From an uncultured Clostridia bacterium (GTDB lineage Bacteria; Bacillota; Clostridia; TANB77; CAG-508): 57,393 bases of DNA. Location: assembly GCA_947626885.1 (NCBI GenBank), contig CANQTX010000008.1, positions 1 through 57,393 of the forward strand, given 5' to 3'. Position 1 is the first letter of the stretch. Every line of letters starts with the position of its first letter. The notes beneath the pieces were generated by a model that was not told the DNA's origin, searched no databases, and saw nothing but the letters and a program-made list of their open reading frames with translations. Below, in pieces: positions 32,767 to 43,043 of this stretch. The translations under genes and the position numbers were made by a program.

Positions 32767-33636
32767 TTAAAATATCACTATATCCATTTCATTTGTATAA
32801 TCTTCATTTCCATAGGCATAAACAATGTATACATATCCATCTTGCGTTAAGAAAAAAGTATTTGTATTTTCTATTTGATACATGCTATTATTTAAATCTC
32901 TTTCATAAAGCGTTCCATATTGTTCTGCAATAATTTTAGCATTCTCAGAAGCCTCTTTAATATCTTTATGAATAATTGCCTGTACAACTTCATTAGAAGT
33001 TTGCTTCCATGCTATTAAATCATTTAGCGAAACCATTTTCTCCTCTTGAATATTATAGTTATATGTTTTAACAGAAACTTTTTCAGACTTTGTTTCTTCT
33101 TTTAAAGAGGATTTAATGACAATAGACAATACATGTTGATTTACAAAAGCTGCATAAGAAACATTATAAATAATATTTTGTGTACTTTGTCTCATAATAG
33201 CATTCGCCTTATTATAAAACTCTGTTAAAATTTCTTGATTCACTTGTTTTGCTTCTTCTGTGTCTATATTTAAAATAGGAATCTGTGCATGAATACTATA
33301 ATATGCTTCGTCTTCATTATCCAAACTATAACCTGTATATACTAAATCCTTTTCTGTTTCTAACTTTTCTACTCTTACATTTTCACTATTAATTTTGATA
33401 TCATTTGTAAACAAATTATTAAATTCTGCTTCTAAAATAGCATACTCTTCTGCCGTTTTTTGCCCACCTATATTAATTCCCATCATTAATGGATCTGTAT
33501 CCGAATATTTATAAAAAAATTGTATATAAATTCCTAAACATAAAGCTACAATACAAATTAATATTAAAATTAAGAAAAAAATATTTTTATTTCGTCCATT
33601 TAAATTACCAACAAATTTTCTAATCGCTCTTTTCAT
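32767..33636 (-). CDS. Membrane-anchored hypothetical protein, possibly DUF3298/RsiV-like
   Basis: N-terminal TM and extracytoplasmic region resembling DUF3298-type domains by eye. Confidence 0.5.
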   Translation of the reverse strand: MKRAIRKFVGNLNGRNKNIFFLILILICIVALCLGIYIQFFYKYSDTDPLMMGINIGGQKTAEEYAILEAEFNNLFTNDIKINSENVRVEKLETEKDLVYTGYSLDNEDEAYYSIHAQIPILNIDTEEAKQVNQEILTEFYNKANAIMRQSTQNIIYNVSYAAFVNQHVLSIVIKSSLKEETKSEKVSVKTYNYNIQEEKMVSLNDLIAWKQTSNEVVQAIIHKDIKEASENAKIIAEQYGTLYERDLNNSMYQIENTNTFFLTQDGYVYIVYAYGNEDYTNEMDIVIF

Positions 33637-33956
33637 TTTTCAAAATTATTCAATTTTATTTTGAATAATAACTCCTTTCTATGTTCTTTTTCTTATGTTT
33701 CTTGATATATCGCACTTATCACATGATAACATCTACTTGATGAAACATATAATAACCTCTTTTTATAATAAATTTCTTATAAAAGTGATTTTATTATAGC
33801 ATTTTTTGCAAAAAATAGCAAACCCTTCTTAAAATTTATTTTTTGCCCTTTGCCTTTTGGTTTTATCCTACTATAAGCAATAGCAGTCATTGTATTGGTT
33901 TGCTAATTTTTTTCATTTTTTTTCGAATTTTTCAATAAAATTCCATAAAAAATCCA

Positions 33957-33985
33957 TTGACTATTTTTTAAAAATATTGTATGAT
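33957..33985 (+). promoter_or_regulatory. Sigma-A-type promoter upstream of the clpE-like gene
   Basis: TTGACT (33957-33962), 17-nt spacer, TATGAT (33980-33985). Confidence 0.75.
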
Positions 33986-34024
33986 AATAGTTATGAAAAA
34001 GAAGAATTTTTTTTCATAACTATT
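33986..34024 (+). promoter_or_regulatory. Perfect 14-bp inverted repeat immediately after the -10 box (operator or 5'-UTR hairpin)
   Basis: AATAGTTATGAAAA - 11 nt - TTTTCATAACTATT. Confidence 0.65.
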
Positions 34025-34135
34025 GAAAAAGTACTTTATATTTTTGACTTATATCGTCATGAAAACAATATCATTACTAATATATTTATGTTTTTATGAA
34101 GTTACTTTATTGAAAATAAAGGAGAAATAAAATTT

Positions 34136-36436
34136 ATGATATGTTCCGTATGCAATAAAAACACAGCCGTTGTTTTTATTAATAAAATAGAGAATGGTAA
34201 AAAGTCTGTTGAGGGACTTTGTTATCATTGTGCAAAAGAAAAAGGTATTAATCCTTTAGAAGTTTTAGCAAAAAATGCTAATATTTCTAACGAAGAATTA
34301 AATGATATGTCTAGTCAATTTGAAAGCATTTTGAAAGACTTTTCAGAAACAATGAATTTAGAGGCATTAGGAATCAATCCTGAAGAAATAAATATGAATG
34401 GAGATGCTCCCATAGGAAATATTTTCGGTGTTTTTAAAGCTTCTGAAAAGCAACAAGAACAAGCATCTAATAATGCTGAAAATGGTAGTGGAAAAACTGT
34501 TAAAGTACAAAAAAAGCAAAAAAATAATAAAAAGAAATTTTTAGATACCTATGGTACCAATCTTACAGATAAAGCTAGAAATGGTTCTTTAGATGCTGTA
34601 ATTGGTAGAGAACAAGAAATTGAAAGAATGACACAAATTTTAAATAGACGTTCTAAAAATAATCCTTGTCTGATTGGCGAACCTGGTGTTGGTAAAACTG
34701 CTATTGCACAGGGGTTAGCTATTCGCATTGCCAATAAACAAGTACCCGCTAAATTATTAAATAAAGAAGTTTATTTAATTGATATGACAGCTATTATTGC
34801 TGGGACACAATTCAGAGGTCAATTTGAAGCTAGAATGAAGTCTTTAATTGATGAATGTAGAACTTATGGAAATATTATTCTAGTAATTGATGAAATTCAT
34901 AATATTATTGGCGCAGGCGATGCAGAACATTCTATGAATGCAGCTAACATTTTAAAACCTGCCCTATCCAATGGAGAATTACAATTAATCGGAACCACTA
35001 CTTTAAAAGAATATAGAAAATATATAGAAAAAGATTCTGCTTTAGAAAGAAGATTTCAACCAGTATTAGTAGAAGAACCTTCTATAGAAGACACTATTAA
35101 TATTATTAAGGGAATTAAAAAGTATTATGAAGATTATCATAAAGTATTAATTACATCCGACATTATTGAAAAAACAGTCAAAATGTCAGAAAAATACATT
35201 CATGATAGATTTTTACCAGATAAAGCTATTGATTTAATTGATGAAGCTTGTTCAAAAATCAATTTAAATAATAAAGAATTATACGAATTAGAAATTATTA
35301 AAAATGAACTAGCAAAAGTAGCTGAAGAAAAAGAAGAAGCTGTTTCTTCTGATTCTATAGAAGAATATCAAAAGGCAGCAGATTTAAAAACAAAGGAATG
35401 CTCTTTAACAGAAAGAATGGAAGAAATTCAAAAAAAATTAAAACCTGCTGTACTTTCTGTTCAGGATGTTGCAGAAGTTATTGAACGCTGGACAAAAATT
35501 CCTGTTACAAAAATCACAGAAGCAGAAACAGAAAAATTATTAAATTTAGAAACAAATTTGCATAAACATATCATTGGTCAAAATGATGCTGTTACTGCTG
35601 TATCAAAGGCCATTAGAAGAAATAGAGCTGGTTTACAAAGCACTAAAAGACCTCCTTCTTTTATATTCGTTGGTCCAACTGGTGTTGGTAAAACAGAACT
35701 TGCAAAAGCCTTAGCTTACGAAATGTTTGGAAATGAAGAATCCATTATTAGAATTGATATGTCAGAATATATGGAGAGTCATTCTACTTCTAAATTAATT
35801 GGCTCACCTCCTGGCTATGTAGGATATGATGATGCTGGTCAATTAACAGAAAAAGTAAAAAGAAAACCATATTCTATTATTCTACTAGATGAAATTGAAA
35901 AGGCACATCCTGACGTATTTAATGTTTTGCTTCAAGTATTAGACGATGGAAAACTTACAGATTCACAAGGAAATACCGTTAATTTTGAAAATACCATTAT
36001 CATAATGACATCTAATGCTGGATCTAATTTAAATAACAATTCTATTGGATTTGGAAAACAATCCATTATGGATAACGATAAATTAATAGGTGCTTTAAAA
36101 GAATTATTCCGACCAGAGTTTTTAAATAGAGTAGACGAAGTAATTGCCTTTCATAGTTTAACATCAGAAGAATTAATTCAAATTGTTGATTTATTACTGG
36201 CCAAAACACAAGAAGCTTTATCAACAAAAGAAATCCAATTAGATGTTTCTTTAGAGGCAAAACAATTTATTGTTTCTAAAGGAACGGATTTAAAATATGG
36301 TGCAAGACCTTTAAGAAGAGCTATTCAAAGATATATCGAAGATGAAATTTCTGATATGATTTTAAGGGGTACTGTGTTATCCTCTCAAACCATTCATGTC
36401 ACAGTAGACAATGATCATCTAGCATTTGAAGTATAA
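34136..36436 (+). CDS. clpE: ClpE-like AAA+ ATPase (zinc ribbon, two AAA domains)
   Basis: N-terminal CxxC...CxxC ribbon (MICSVCNKN...CYHCAKE); Walker A GEPGVGKTAIAQG and GPTGVGKTELAKA; Clp C-terminal domain. Confidence 0.88.
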   Translation: MICSVCNKNTAVVFINKIENGKKSVEGLCYHCAKEKGINPLEVLAKNANISNEELNDMSSQFESILKDFSETMNLEALGINPEEINMNGDAPIGNIFGVFKASEKQQEQASNNAENGSGKTVKVQKKQKNNKKKFLDTYGTNLTDKARNGSLDAVIGREQEIERMTQILNRRSKNNPCLIGEPGVGKTAIAQGLAIRIANKQVPAKLLNKEVYLIDMTAIIAGTQFRGQFEARMKSLIDECRTYGNIILVIDEIHNIIGAGDAEHSMNAANILKPALSNGELQLIGTTTLKEYRKYIEKDSALERRFQPVLVEEPSIEDTINIIKGIKKYYEDYHKVLITSDIIEKTVKMSEKYIHDRFLPDKAIDLIDEACSKINLNNKELYELEIIKNELAKVAEEKEEAVSSDSIEEYQKAADLKTKECSLTERMEEIQKKLKPAVLSVQDVAEVIERWTKIPVTKITEAETEKLLNLETNLHKHIIGQNDAVTAVSKAIRRNRAGLQSTKRPPSFIFVGPTGVGKTELAKALAYEMFGNEESIIRIDMSEYMESHSTSKLIGSPPGYVGYDDAGQLTEKVKRKPYSIILLDEIEKAHPDVFNVLLQVLDDGKLTDSQGNTVNFENTIIIMTSNAGSNLNNNSIGFGKQSIMDNDKLIGALKELFRPEFLNRVDEVIAFHSLTSEELIQIVDLLLAKTQEALSTKEIQLDVSLEAKQFIVSKGTDLKYGARPLRRAIQRYIEDEISDMILRGTVLSSQTIHVTVDNDHLAFEV

Positions 36437-36448
36437 TTTTTATGTGTA

Positions 36449-36497
36449 AAAAAGAAGTTATCATGATGAGATTTCTTTATCATTGATAACTTCTTTT
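36449..36497. terminator. Terminator downstream of the clpE-like gene
   Basis: AAAAGAAGTTATCA...TGATAACTTCTTTT stem. Confidence 0.75.
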
Positions 36498-36541
36498 ATA
36501 ATGCCTGAAAAGTGAACAAAACATTTTTTGTAATAGATGCT

Positions 36542-37126
36542 TTATTCAAAATCTTCTATTGTTGCATTCAATTTCCCTGTTCCATACACAAAAATACCTT
36601 CATTTAGTGTTTTAATATCCTCATCTGTTAAATATGTTTTACTAATATCTGTTTCTTTATATAAACTAAGACTTCCCCCACTACCCACATGATAAATTTC
36701 TATATTATTTTCTCCCAATTTAATCATATAATGTTCATCACATAAACTATCTATTTCTTGACAAAGTGTTAAATTATCACTACTAAATGATTCCACTTCC
36801 CAATCGTCATACAAATCTTCCACTTCTTGCCTCGTTAAATTTACTAACTCCTTAGGAAGCTCTGCATATTGAAATGAAAAATGACCACACTCATCATAAT
36901 ATTTTTTTAAAGCAAACTCTGCATGATAAGAAAGTTTTTCTTCTGATTGAGCCGTTTCAACAAACGCTTCTTCATCTACATTTATCTCATTTTGATTAGC
37001 TACTACACTTGCATTAGGTTCATCTCCATGATTGTTTTTCCACATGGCAGAATACACATATCCTATACCAAAAGAAACAATAAATATAAAAAATCCATAA
37101 ACCACTAATCTCTTCATACCAATCAC
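36542..37126 (-). CDS. BofC C-terminal-domain-like protein
   Basis: N-terminal TM, then region with GHFSFQYAELPKELVNLTRQEVEDLYDDWEVESFSSDNLTL typical of clostridial BofC-C proteins. Confidence 0.6.
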   Translation of the reverse strand: MIGMKRLVVYGFFIFIVSFGIGYVYSAMWKNNHGDEPNASVVANQNEINVDEEAFVETAQSEEKLSYHAEFALKKYYDECGHFSFQYAELPKELVNLTRQEVEDLYDDWEVESFSSDNLTLCQEIDSLCDEHYMIKLGENNIEIYHVGSGGSLSLYKETDISKTYLTDEDIKTLNEGIFVYGTGKLNATIEDFE

Positions 37127-37181
37127 CTAAGACTATTATGAACATTTTGGAAAGTTTTATGCAAAAAAAGATATGATATGT

Positions 37182-39611
37182 CTAACATACGTAATAAAAA
37201 GGACAAAAAGTTCCATTAACTAACGTCCCTGAATGGACAAAATGATTTCTCCCATTATATCTGTGCGATATATCTTTATTTTTTGCATATGCAATCTGTC
37301 TATTACTTCTTTTGAAGGATGTCCAAATTGATTGCCGTTCTCCTACGCCTATCAGAGCTACTTTAGGTTGTACTGTATATAGAAAGTCATTGGTTGTTGA
37401 TGTTTTAGAACCGTGATGTGCTACTTTTAAAATTTCTGCCTTTAATATGGTAGGCTGATTTTGATAGGTTCGTAAAATTTCTTTTTCAGCAATTTCCTCA
37501 ATATCTCCTGTAAACATACAGGAAATATTTTGATAACATAACTTGAAAACCAGCGAATTATTATTTAATGCATTTTCTGTAATCATGTTACTGCTATTGG
37601 GCCATAATACATGAATATACATATCCTTTTCAATGTTTACATGCATATTTGCTTCTAAAGAAATAATTTCTATGTTTTTTTGATGAGCAACTGCTAACAT
37701 ATCTTGTAATTGTTTAGAATTTTCTGGTTGTTTCCCTATAAAAATTTTTTCTACTTTTAGTGTTTTTAAAACAGCTAGAAGGCCTCCAATATGATCACTA
37801 TCGCAATGTGAAACAATTAGATAATCAATCTGTTTTATACCTCTATCTAATAAATAGGGAACCACTACATTTTTCCCATAATCATATTGGTCCGAATTAC
37901 CTTCTCCTCCATCAATTACAATGTTTTTACCCTTTGGTGTGGTTATAACAGTACAATCACCTTGACCAACATCTACAAAATAAATCATTAATGTTTCATG
38001 AAAATGTAGCCAAGTACATAAACCTATTGTTCCTATTCCTATTACGATGATTATTCTGCTTATATTTTTATATATACTCCTGTTAATACTGATATTTGTA
38101 CTAATGTTATTGATGCTCTTATGAATATTACTAATTTTCCTCTTATGATATTTCTTTTTATCTTTACTATATATTATTGATTTTTCATGTTTTTTTCTGT
38201 TAATACGAAATAAAAATATAAATATGCGTAATGTATATTTTCTAACATACCACACTATTCCCAATAAAATACCATAATATAATAAGATCAATACAAATTT
38301 GGGTGTTGTAAAATATATTTTAGAAAACGGAAGCTTCGCACATATTTTGGCTATTGCAAATACTATTTTTATTCCTATTGTTTCTATTGCTCTCATAACA
38401 TACGCTATATAAGAAAAACATTTACTGAATATAATAACAACAATAGCATTTTTAGAAAATATATTCGTACTTACTGTTAGGATAAATTGGCAAATTATGC
38501 TATATAAAATACTAACATAACCCAGAGCCAAGATAGGTCCAATAAAAAAGGAAATTGCTACATTAGATATTAGAAAAGACAAAGAGAGTGTATTAAAAGA
38601 ATATAACATAATAGGAAAAATAAATATTTGTGCTGATAGGCTAACACAAATACTTTGTAAGCATCTATGTTTTTTATTTTCATCATTTTTTTTCTTTTTT
38701 CCTACTATTTTTTTCGGTATGATTAGTAAAAATAAGTGATATAAAAAAGAATGAAATAGAACAATCCCTATTGTTCCTGCAAAAGACAACCACATACCTA
38801 CACTAAATATATGATAAGGATTTAATAAGATAATTATCATAAAAGACAAAAAAAGACTTCTAAAAAAATCATTCTTTCTATATGTATTGGAAGCTATAAG
38901 GATACAACTGTTCATAATACATGCCCTTACACAAGAACTAGAAAATCCTGTTATGGCACAAAAAAATAGTAAACAACCTATCAAGCAAAAATTTCTTACT
39001 TTTTTGTCTGCCATGATTTTACAGAATACAAAATTTAATCCTAACAACATATACGATATATGCATGCCTGAAATGGCCAATATGTGTGACACACTGCTAT
39101 CTCTAAAATCATTTTTTATTTCTTCATCTATTTCACTAGTATAACCAATTAATATTCCATTTAAAAAATTAGCATATTGGCCTTCGTACATTTCTTTTAT
39201 AGTGTGATATAATTTGTTTTTTATTTTTCCTATTATTGCTGTCACTGTAAAAGAGGTACCTATTTTTTTTACTTGTTTTACTGTAACAATCCCATAAATT
39301 TTGCTCTGTTTTAAATAGTTTTGATAATTAAAACCCTTATAATTTCTTGCCGTAGAAGCCTTTTTAAAAATACCATAAAAATCAATTTTATCTCCTACAT
39401 CCACATGGCTATCTTTAGACATATACACGATTACCTTTTTGCCATTACTCTTTGGTATAGCTTGATTATCTAAGATACGTACTTCATACTGATTCCCATC
39501 AGTTTCTTTCTCTTTTACATTGATAATTTCTCCTATCGCTTGTATCTCTGTTTGCTCTGGAAATACGTTTTGAAAAGAAAAAATAAGAGCTATATCATAA
39601 TATAGCCCCAA
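37182..39611 (-). CDS. comEC: ComEC/Rec2-family DNA internalisation protein
   Basis: DUF4131-like region, competence domain (SHILAISGMHISYMLLGLN), C-terminal metallo-beta-lactamase (FVDVGQGDCTVI, SHCDSDHIGG). Start codon uncertain (TTG in track). Confidence 0.9.
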   Translation of the reverse strand: MGLYYDIALIFSFQNVFPEQTEIQAIGEIINVKEKETDGNQYEVRILDNQAIPKSNGKKVIVYMSKDSHVDVGDKIDFYGIFKKASTARNYKGFNYQNYLKQSKIYGIVTVKQVKKIGTSFTVTAIIGKIKNKLYHTIKEMYEGQYANFLNGILIGYTSEIDEEIKNDFRDSSVSHILAISGMHISYMLLGLNFVFCKIMADKKVRNFCLIGCLLFFCAITGFSSSCVRACIMNSCILIASNTYRKNDFFRSLFLSFMIIILLNPYHIFSVGMWLSFAGTIGIVLFHSFLYHLFLLIIPKKIVGKKKKNDENKKHRCLQSICVSLSAQIFIFPIMLYSFNTLSLSFLISNVAISFFIGPILALGYVSILYSIICQFILTVSTNIFSKNAIVVIIFSKCFSYIAYVMRAIETIGIKIVFAIAKICAKLPFSKIYFTTPKFVLILLYYGILLGIVWYVRKYTLRIFIFLFRINRKKHEKSIIYSKDKKKYHKRKISNIHKSINNISTNISINRSIYKNISRIIIVIGIGTIGLCTWLHFHETLMIYFVDVGQGDCTVITTPKGKNIVIDGGEGNSDQYDYGKNVVVPYLLDRGIKQIDYLIVSHCDSDHIGGLLAVLKTLKVEKIFIGKQPENSKQLQDMLAVAHQKNIEIISLEANMHVNIEKDMYIHVLWPNSSNMITENALNNNSLVFKLCYQNISCMFTGDIEEIAEKEILRTYQNQPTILKAEILKVAHHGSKTSTTNDFLYTVQPKVALIGVGERQSIWTSFKRSNRQIAYAKNKDISHRYNGRNHFVHSGTLVNGTFCPFYYVC

Positions 39612-39682
39612 AATAATACATATACTAATTAAAATTTTCTTATAAATTGTTAAAACTCCCTTCTATTTTCCCCCTTCTGACC

Positions 39683-41044
39683 TTATTCTATAATTCTTCT
39701 TGCTGTAACATATCTTTCATTATAATAAGAATTGCTATTGACATTATCAATAACTACTCCTCTTTTAGGGTTTGCTGCATGAATAAAATCGCCATTTCCT
39801 ATATAAATACCAGTATGCCCTATTTTGGTTTTTCCCTCATCATAAAATAATATTAAATCGCCTTCTTTTAAATCTTCTCTAGCAATTTCTCTTCCCACAT
39901 TCGTTTGATCACTTGCTGTATTTGCTAATTGATATTCAAAATGTGCAAATACATATTGTGTAAAACCTGAACAATCAAATCCTGTAGCTGGCGTTTTTCC
40001 TCCTAAAATATAAGCATATCCTAAATATTGTTTAGCAAATTCTACTACTGAATTTCCATTGATACCTCTATCTTGTGATAAACTTCTAGAAGTAATATTG
40101 TCATCTTCCTTATTATTTGTAATTGTTACGAGTTTTTTACTGACATATCCTGTAATATTGCCAGAAGAAATTTTATACCAATCGCCCTCTTCTGCAGAAA
40201 TTGTTACTTCATCTCCATAATCTAAAACATTTACAGCTTCTGCTGAAGTACTCGCTGATGCTCTAACTCTCGCTGTCTCAACATTAATTTTACCTGTTGT
40301 TTGAGAAGTTACCTCTTGTGCTACAGTTTCATTGTTAGCAGAATGAGAAGTGTTCTCCTGAGGATTTATTGTTTGGTTCTCTATACGATTTGCTACATTT
40401 TCCTGTGCTGTATTCTTTTCAGTATCTGTAGCTGTTGTTTCTTCATTATCTATTATTACAGGTGCCATGGCATCTGCTATTTTAGTTTTTAATAACCAAC
40501 CACTTACTACCCCATCTGTTATCTGTACCCAATGATTCATTTCTGTTAAAATTGTTACTTCTGCTCCTTGACTAATTTCCTCTGTTTGGGTAGAAAAGTA
40601 ACTTGGTAACATTCGTAATTGCGATGTCATCTTTAAAGTACCTTTCGTAGTATAGTCATTATTAGTATTAGCACTACCACTATGATTATCTGTATTTGTA
40701 TTTGTATTCGTATTCATATTTGTATTCGTATTCGCATTTGTACTTGTGTTTGTGTTTGTGCTTGTGTTATTACTATTATCACTGTTATTTATTTGATTAA
40801 TATAATCTTTTTTCACATATCCCGTATATGTTTTATATTGAATTTTATACCAGTCACCTGTTTCTTCTAAAATTTCCACTTCATCATTTTCGTAAATATT
40901 TGTTAAAATATTAGCATTTGTATTATTTTCTTCTCTAATTCGTACTGCTGTTGTGTTTACTTTTCCTGTTGTAGCAAAAGATGATTGTATGAAAACACAA
41001 TAAATAACAATGCTTCCCAAAATTACTTTATTCATTAATTTCAT
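39683..41044 (-). CDS. SH3-domain NlpC/P60 cell-wall endopeptidase
   Basis: Multiple bacterial SH3 domains, then GFDCSGFTQYVFAH...GDLILFYDEG...HTGIYIGNGDFIHA. Confidence 0.92.
   Translation of the reverse strand: MKLMNKVILGSIVIYCVFIQSSFATTGKVNTTAVRIREENNTNANILTNIYENDEVEILEETGDWYKIQYKTYTGYVKKDYINQINNSDNSNNTSTNTNTSTNANTNTNMNTNTNTNTDNHSGSANTNNDYTTKGTLKMTSQLRMLPSYFSTQTEEISQGAEVTILTEMNHWVQITDGVVSGWLLKTKIADAMAPVIIDNEETTATDTEKNTAQENVANRIENQTINPQENTSHSANNETVAQEVTSQTTGKINVETARVRASASTSAEAVNVLDYGDEVTISAEEGDWYKISSGNITGYVSKKLVTITNNKEDDNITSRSLSQDRGINGNSVVEFAKQYLGYAYILGGKTPATGFDCSGFTQYVFAHFEYQLANTASDQTNVGREIAREDLKEGDLILFYDEGKTKIGHTGIYIGNGDFIHAANPKRGVVIDNVNSNSYYNERYVTARRIIE
40690..40770. repeat. Degenerate hexameric repeat encoding a Thr-Asn linker
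   Basis: Degenerate TGTATT/TGTGTT-type units; encodes NTNTSTNANTNTNMNTNTNTNT between SH3 domains. Confidence 0.75.
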
Positions 41045-41109
41045 ATATTTTTCTTCCTTCTTCTCTACTAATTATATGCGAACATGTTATTCTATTATAT
41101 ATAACATGT

Positions 41110-42885
41110 TTATTGCGTTGCTTCGGTTGCATCTAAATTCACTTGAATATGTACTTCCTCTAATTGCTTATCGAAAACCTTAGAAGGAGCATTCATCAAT
41201 AAGTCTCTTGCTTTTTTATTTTTAGGAAAAGCAATAACCTCTCTAATATTATCTTCTTTTGCAAGAAGCATAACAATTCTATCTATTCCTGGTGCGGCTC
41301 CCGCATGTGGTGGTGCCCCATATTGAAAGGCATTATATAAAGCGCCAAATTTATTTTTTATGTCTTCCACTGTATAACCGGCTATATCAAATGCTTTAAG
41401 CATAATTTCTTGATCATGATTTCTTACAGCACCCGATAAAATTTCATATCCATTACATACTGCATCATATTGATAAGCATAAATATCCAATGGATCCTTA
41501 TTGTTTAGAGCTTCTATTCCCCCTTGTGGCATAGAAAAAGGATTGTGATTAAAATCTATGGTTCCTTCATCAGATAATTCATACATAGGAAAATCTATAA
41601 TTAAACAAAACTTATAAACTTCTTTTTCTAATAAATCCAATTCCTCTGCTAATTTTATTCTCACACCGCCTGCAATTTTTACTGCCCTTTCATAAGTGTC
41701 TCCTATAAAGAATATTGCTGCATTTGGCTGGATATGCATTTTATCACATATCTTTTGCTTTCTGGTATCATCAATAAATTTACTAATCCCACCAGTAAAG
41801 TTTTTATTATTATCTACTTTTACCCATGCCAAACCTTTTGCTTCAATTTCTTGAACAGCATAGTCCGACATATTATCAAAAAATTTTCTAGATTTTTCCT
41901 CCATATGAGAAACAGCAATTGCTTTAACAGTTTTGTTCTTAAAAGCATTAAACTCTGTTCCTTCAAATATGTCTGTTACATCTATAATGATTAATGGATT
42001 TCTTAAGTCAGGCTTATCTGTACCATATTTTTCCATAGCTTCTCGATAAGGTATTCTAATAAAAGGAGCATCATCTACTTTCCAATCTGTATTCTGTTTA
42101 AATACCTTTGGTAATATTGTTTCTATTACCTCAAAAACATCTTCTTGTGTGGCAAAACTCATTTCAAAATCTAATTGGTAAAATTCTCCTGGAGAACGAT
42201 CTGCTCTAGGATCTTCATCTCTAAAACATGGTGCAATTTGATAATATTTATCAAAACCTGATATCATTAATAACTGTTTAAATTGTTGTGGTGCTTGTGG
42301 CAAAGCATAAAATTCTCCTGGGTGTAGTCTACTTGGTACTAAAAAATCCCTCGCCCCCTCTGGTGATGAATTAGCCAAAATAGGGGTTTGAATCTCAATA
42401 AAGCCTAATGCATCCATAGCATTTCTAAAATCTTTTAGAATTTTAGAACGTAAAATTAAATTACGATGTATTTTTTCATTTCTTAAATCTAAAAATCGGT
42501 AAGCTAATCGTAAATCTTCTCTAACATTTTGTCCTTCCATATTAATTTCAAAAGGCAATGCATTTCTACATTTTCCTAAAATTGTTATGCTTTTTGCTAT
42601 AACTTCAATTTCTCCTGTAGGGATTTTATCATTTTTACTGCTTCTTTCCACTACCGTTCCTGTTATGGTAATCGTTGATTCTTTCGTTATATCTTTTATA
42701 ACCATTTGCCAATTTTCCATTTCAGATACAACAATTTGTGTAATACCGTTTTCATCTCTTAAATCCAAAAACATCATTTTCCCTAAATTTCTAATAGCCT
42801 GTACAAAACCTGCTAATCTTACTTCTTTTCCTACATCTGCTATTCTCAATTCTCCACAACTATGTGTTCTATATTGATTTTTCAT
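41110..42885 (-). CDS. aspS: Aspartyl-tRNA synthetase
   Basis: 591 aa; LRSKILKDFRNAMDALGFIEIQTPIL, FRDEDPRADRSPGEFYQLDFEMSF, class II motif 3 GAAPGIDRIVMLL. Confidence 0.96.
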   Translation of the reverse strand: MKNQYRTHSCGELRIADVGKEVRLAGFVQAIRNLGKMMFLDLRDENGITQIVVSEMENWQMVIKDITKESTITITGTVVERSSKNDKIPTGEIEVIAKSITILGKCRNALPFEINMEGQNVREDLRLAYRFLDLRNEKIHRNLILRSKILKDFRNAMDALGFIEIQTPILANSSPEGARDFLVPSRLHPGEFYALPQAPQQFKQLLMISGFDKYYQIAPCFRDEDPRADRSPGEFYQLDFEMSFATQEDVFEVIETILPKVFKQNTDWKVDDAPFIRIPYREAMEKYGTDKPDLRNPLIIIDVTDIFEGTEFNAFKNKTVKAIAVSHMEEKSRKFFDNMSDYAVQEIEAKGLAWVKVDNNKNFTGGISKFIDDTRKQKICDKMHIQPNAAIFFIGDTYERAVKIAGGVRIKLAEELDLLEKEVYKFCLIIDFPMYELSDEGTIDFNHNPFSMPQGGIEALNNKDPLDIYAYQYDAVCNGYEILSGAVRNHDQEIMLKAFDIAGYTVEDIKNKFGALYNAFQYGAPPHAGAAPGIDRIVMLLAKEDNIREVIAFPKNKKARDLLMNAPSKVFDKQLEEVHIQVNLDATEATQ

Positions 42886-43000
42886 AGCTATTTTTCCCCT
42901 TTATTTACAAAAAATGTGAATATATTATATATGATTTGCCATTGTTTTTCAATACAAAAAACTTAAAAATCCTTTAAAAGAATTTTCCATTGATATTGCT

Positions 43001-43040
43001 AATCAAAAAAGACAAGCTAATATGCTTGCCTTTTTTGATT
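43001..43040. terminator. Rho-independent terminator between the FGE-like gene and aspS
   Basis: AATCAAAAAAGACAAGC-TAATAT-GCTTGCCTTTTTTGATT. Confidence 0.75.
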
Positions 43041-43043
43041 AGA

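Noticed and set aside
33960-34130. CtsR operator upstream of the clpE-like gene
   Set aside because: No direct heptad repeat resembling the CtsR consensus was seen; the only clear element is the 14-bp inverted repeat.
40677-40790. Possible CRISPR-like or phase-variable repeat
   Set aside because: Units are short degenerate hexamers in frame, encoding a Thr-Asn linker; no spacers, and hexamers do not change the frame.
42886-43000. T-box leader upstream of aspS
   Set aside because: The intergenic region is short and AT-rich with no recognisable T-box motif or antiterminator hairpin.
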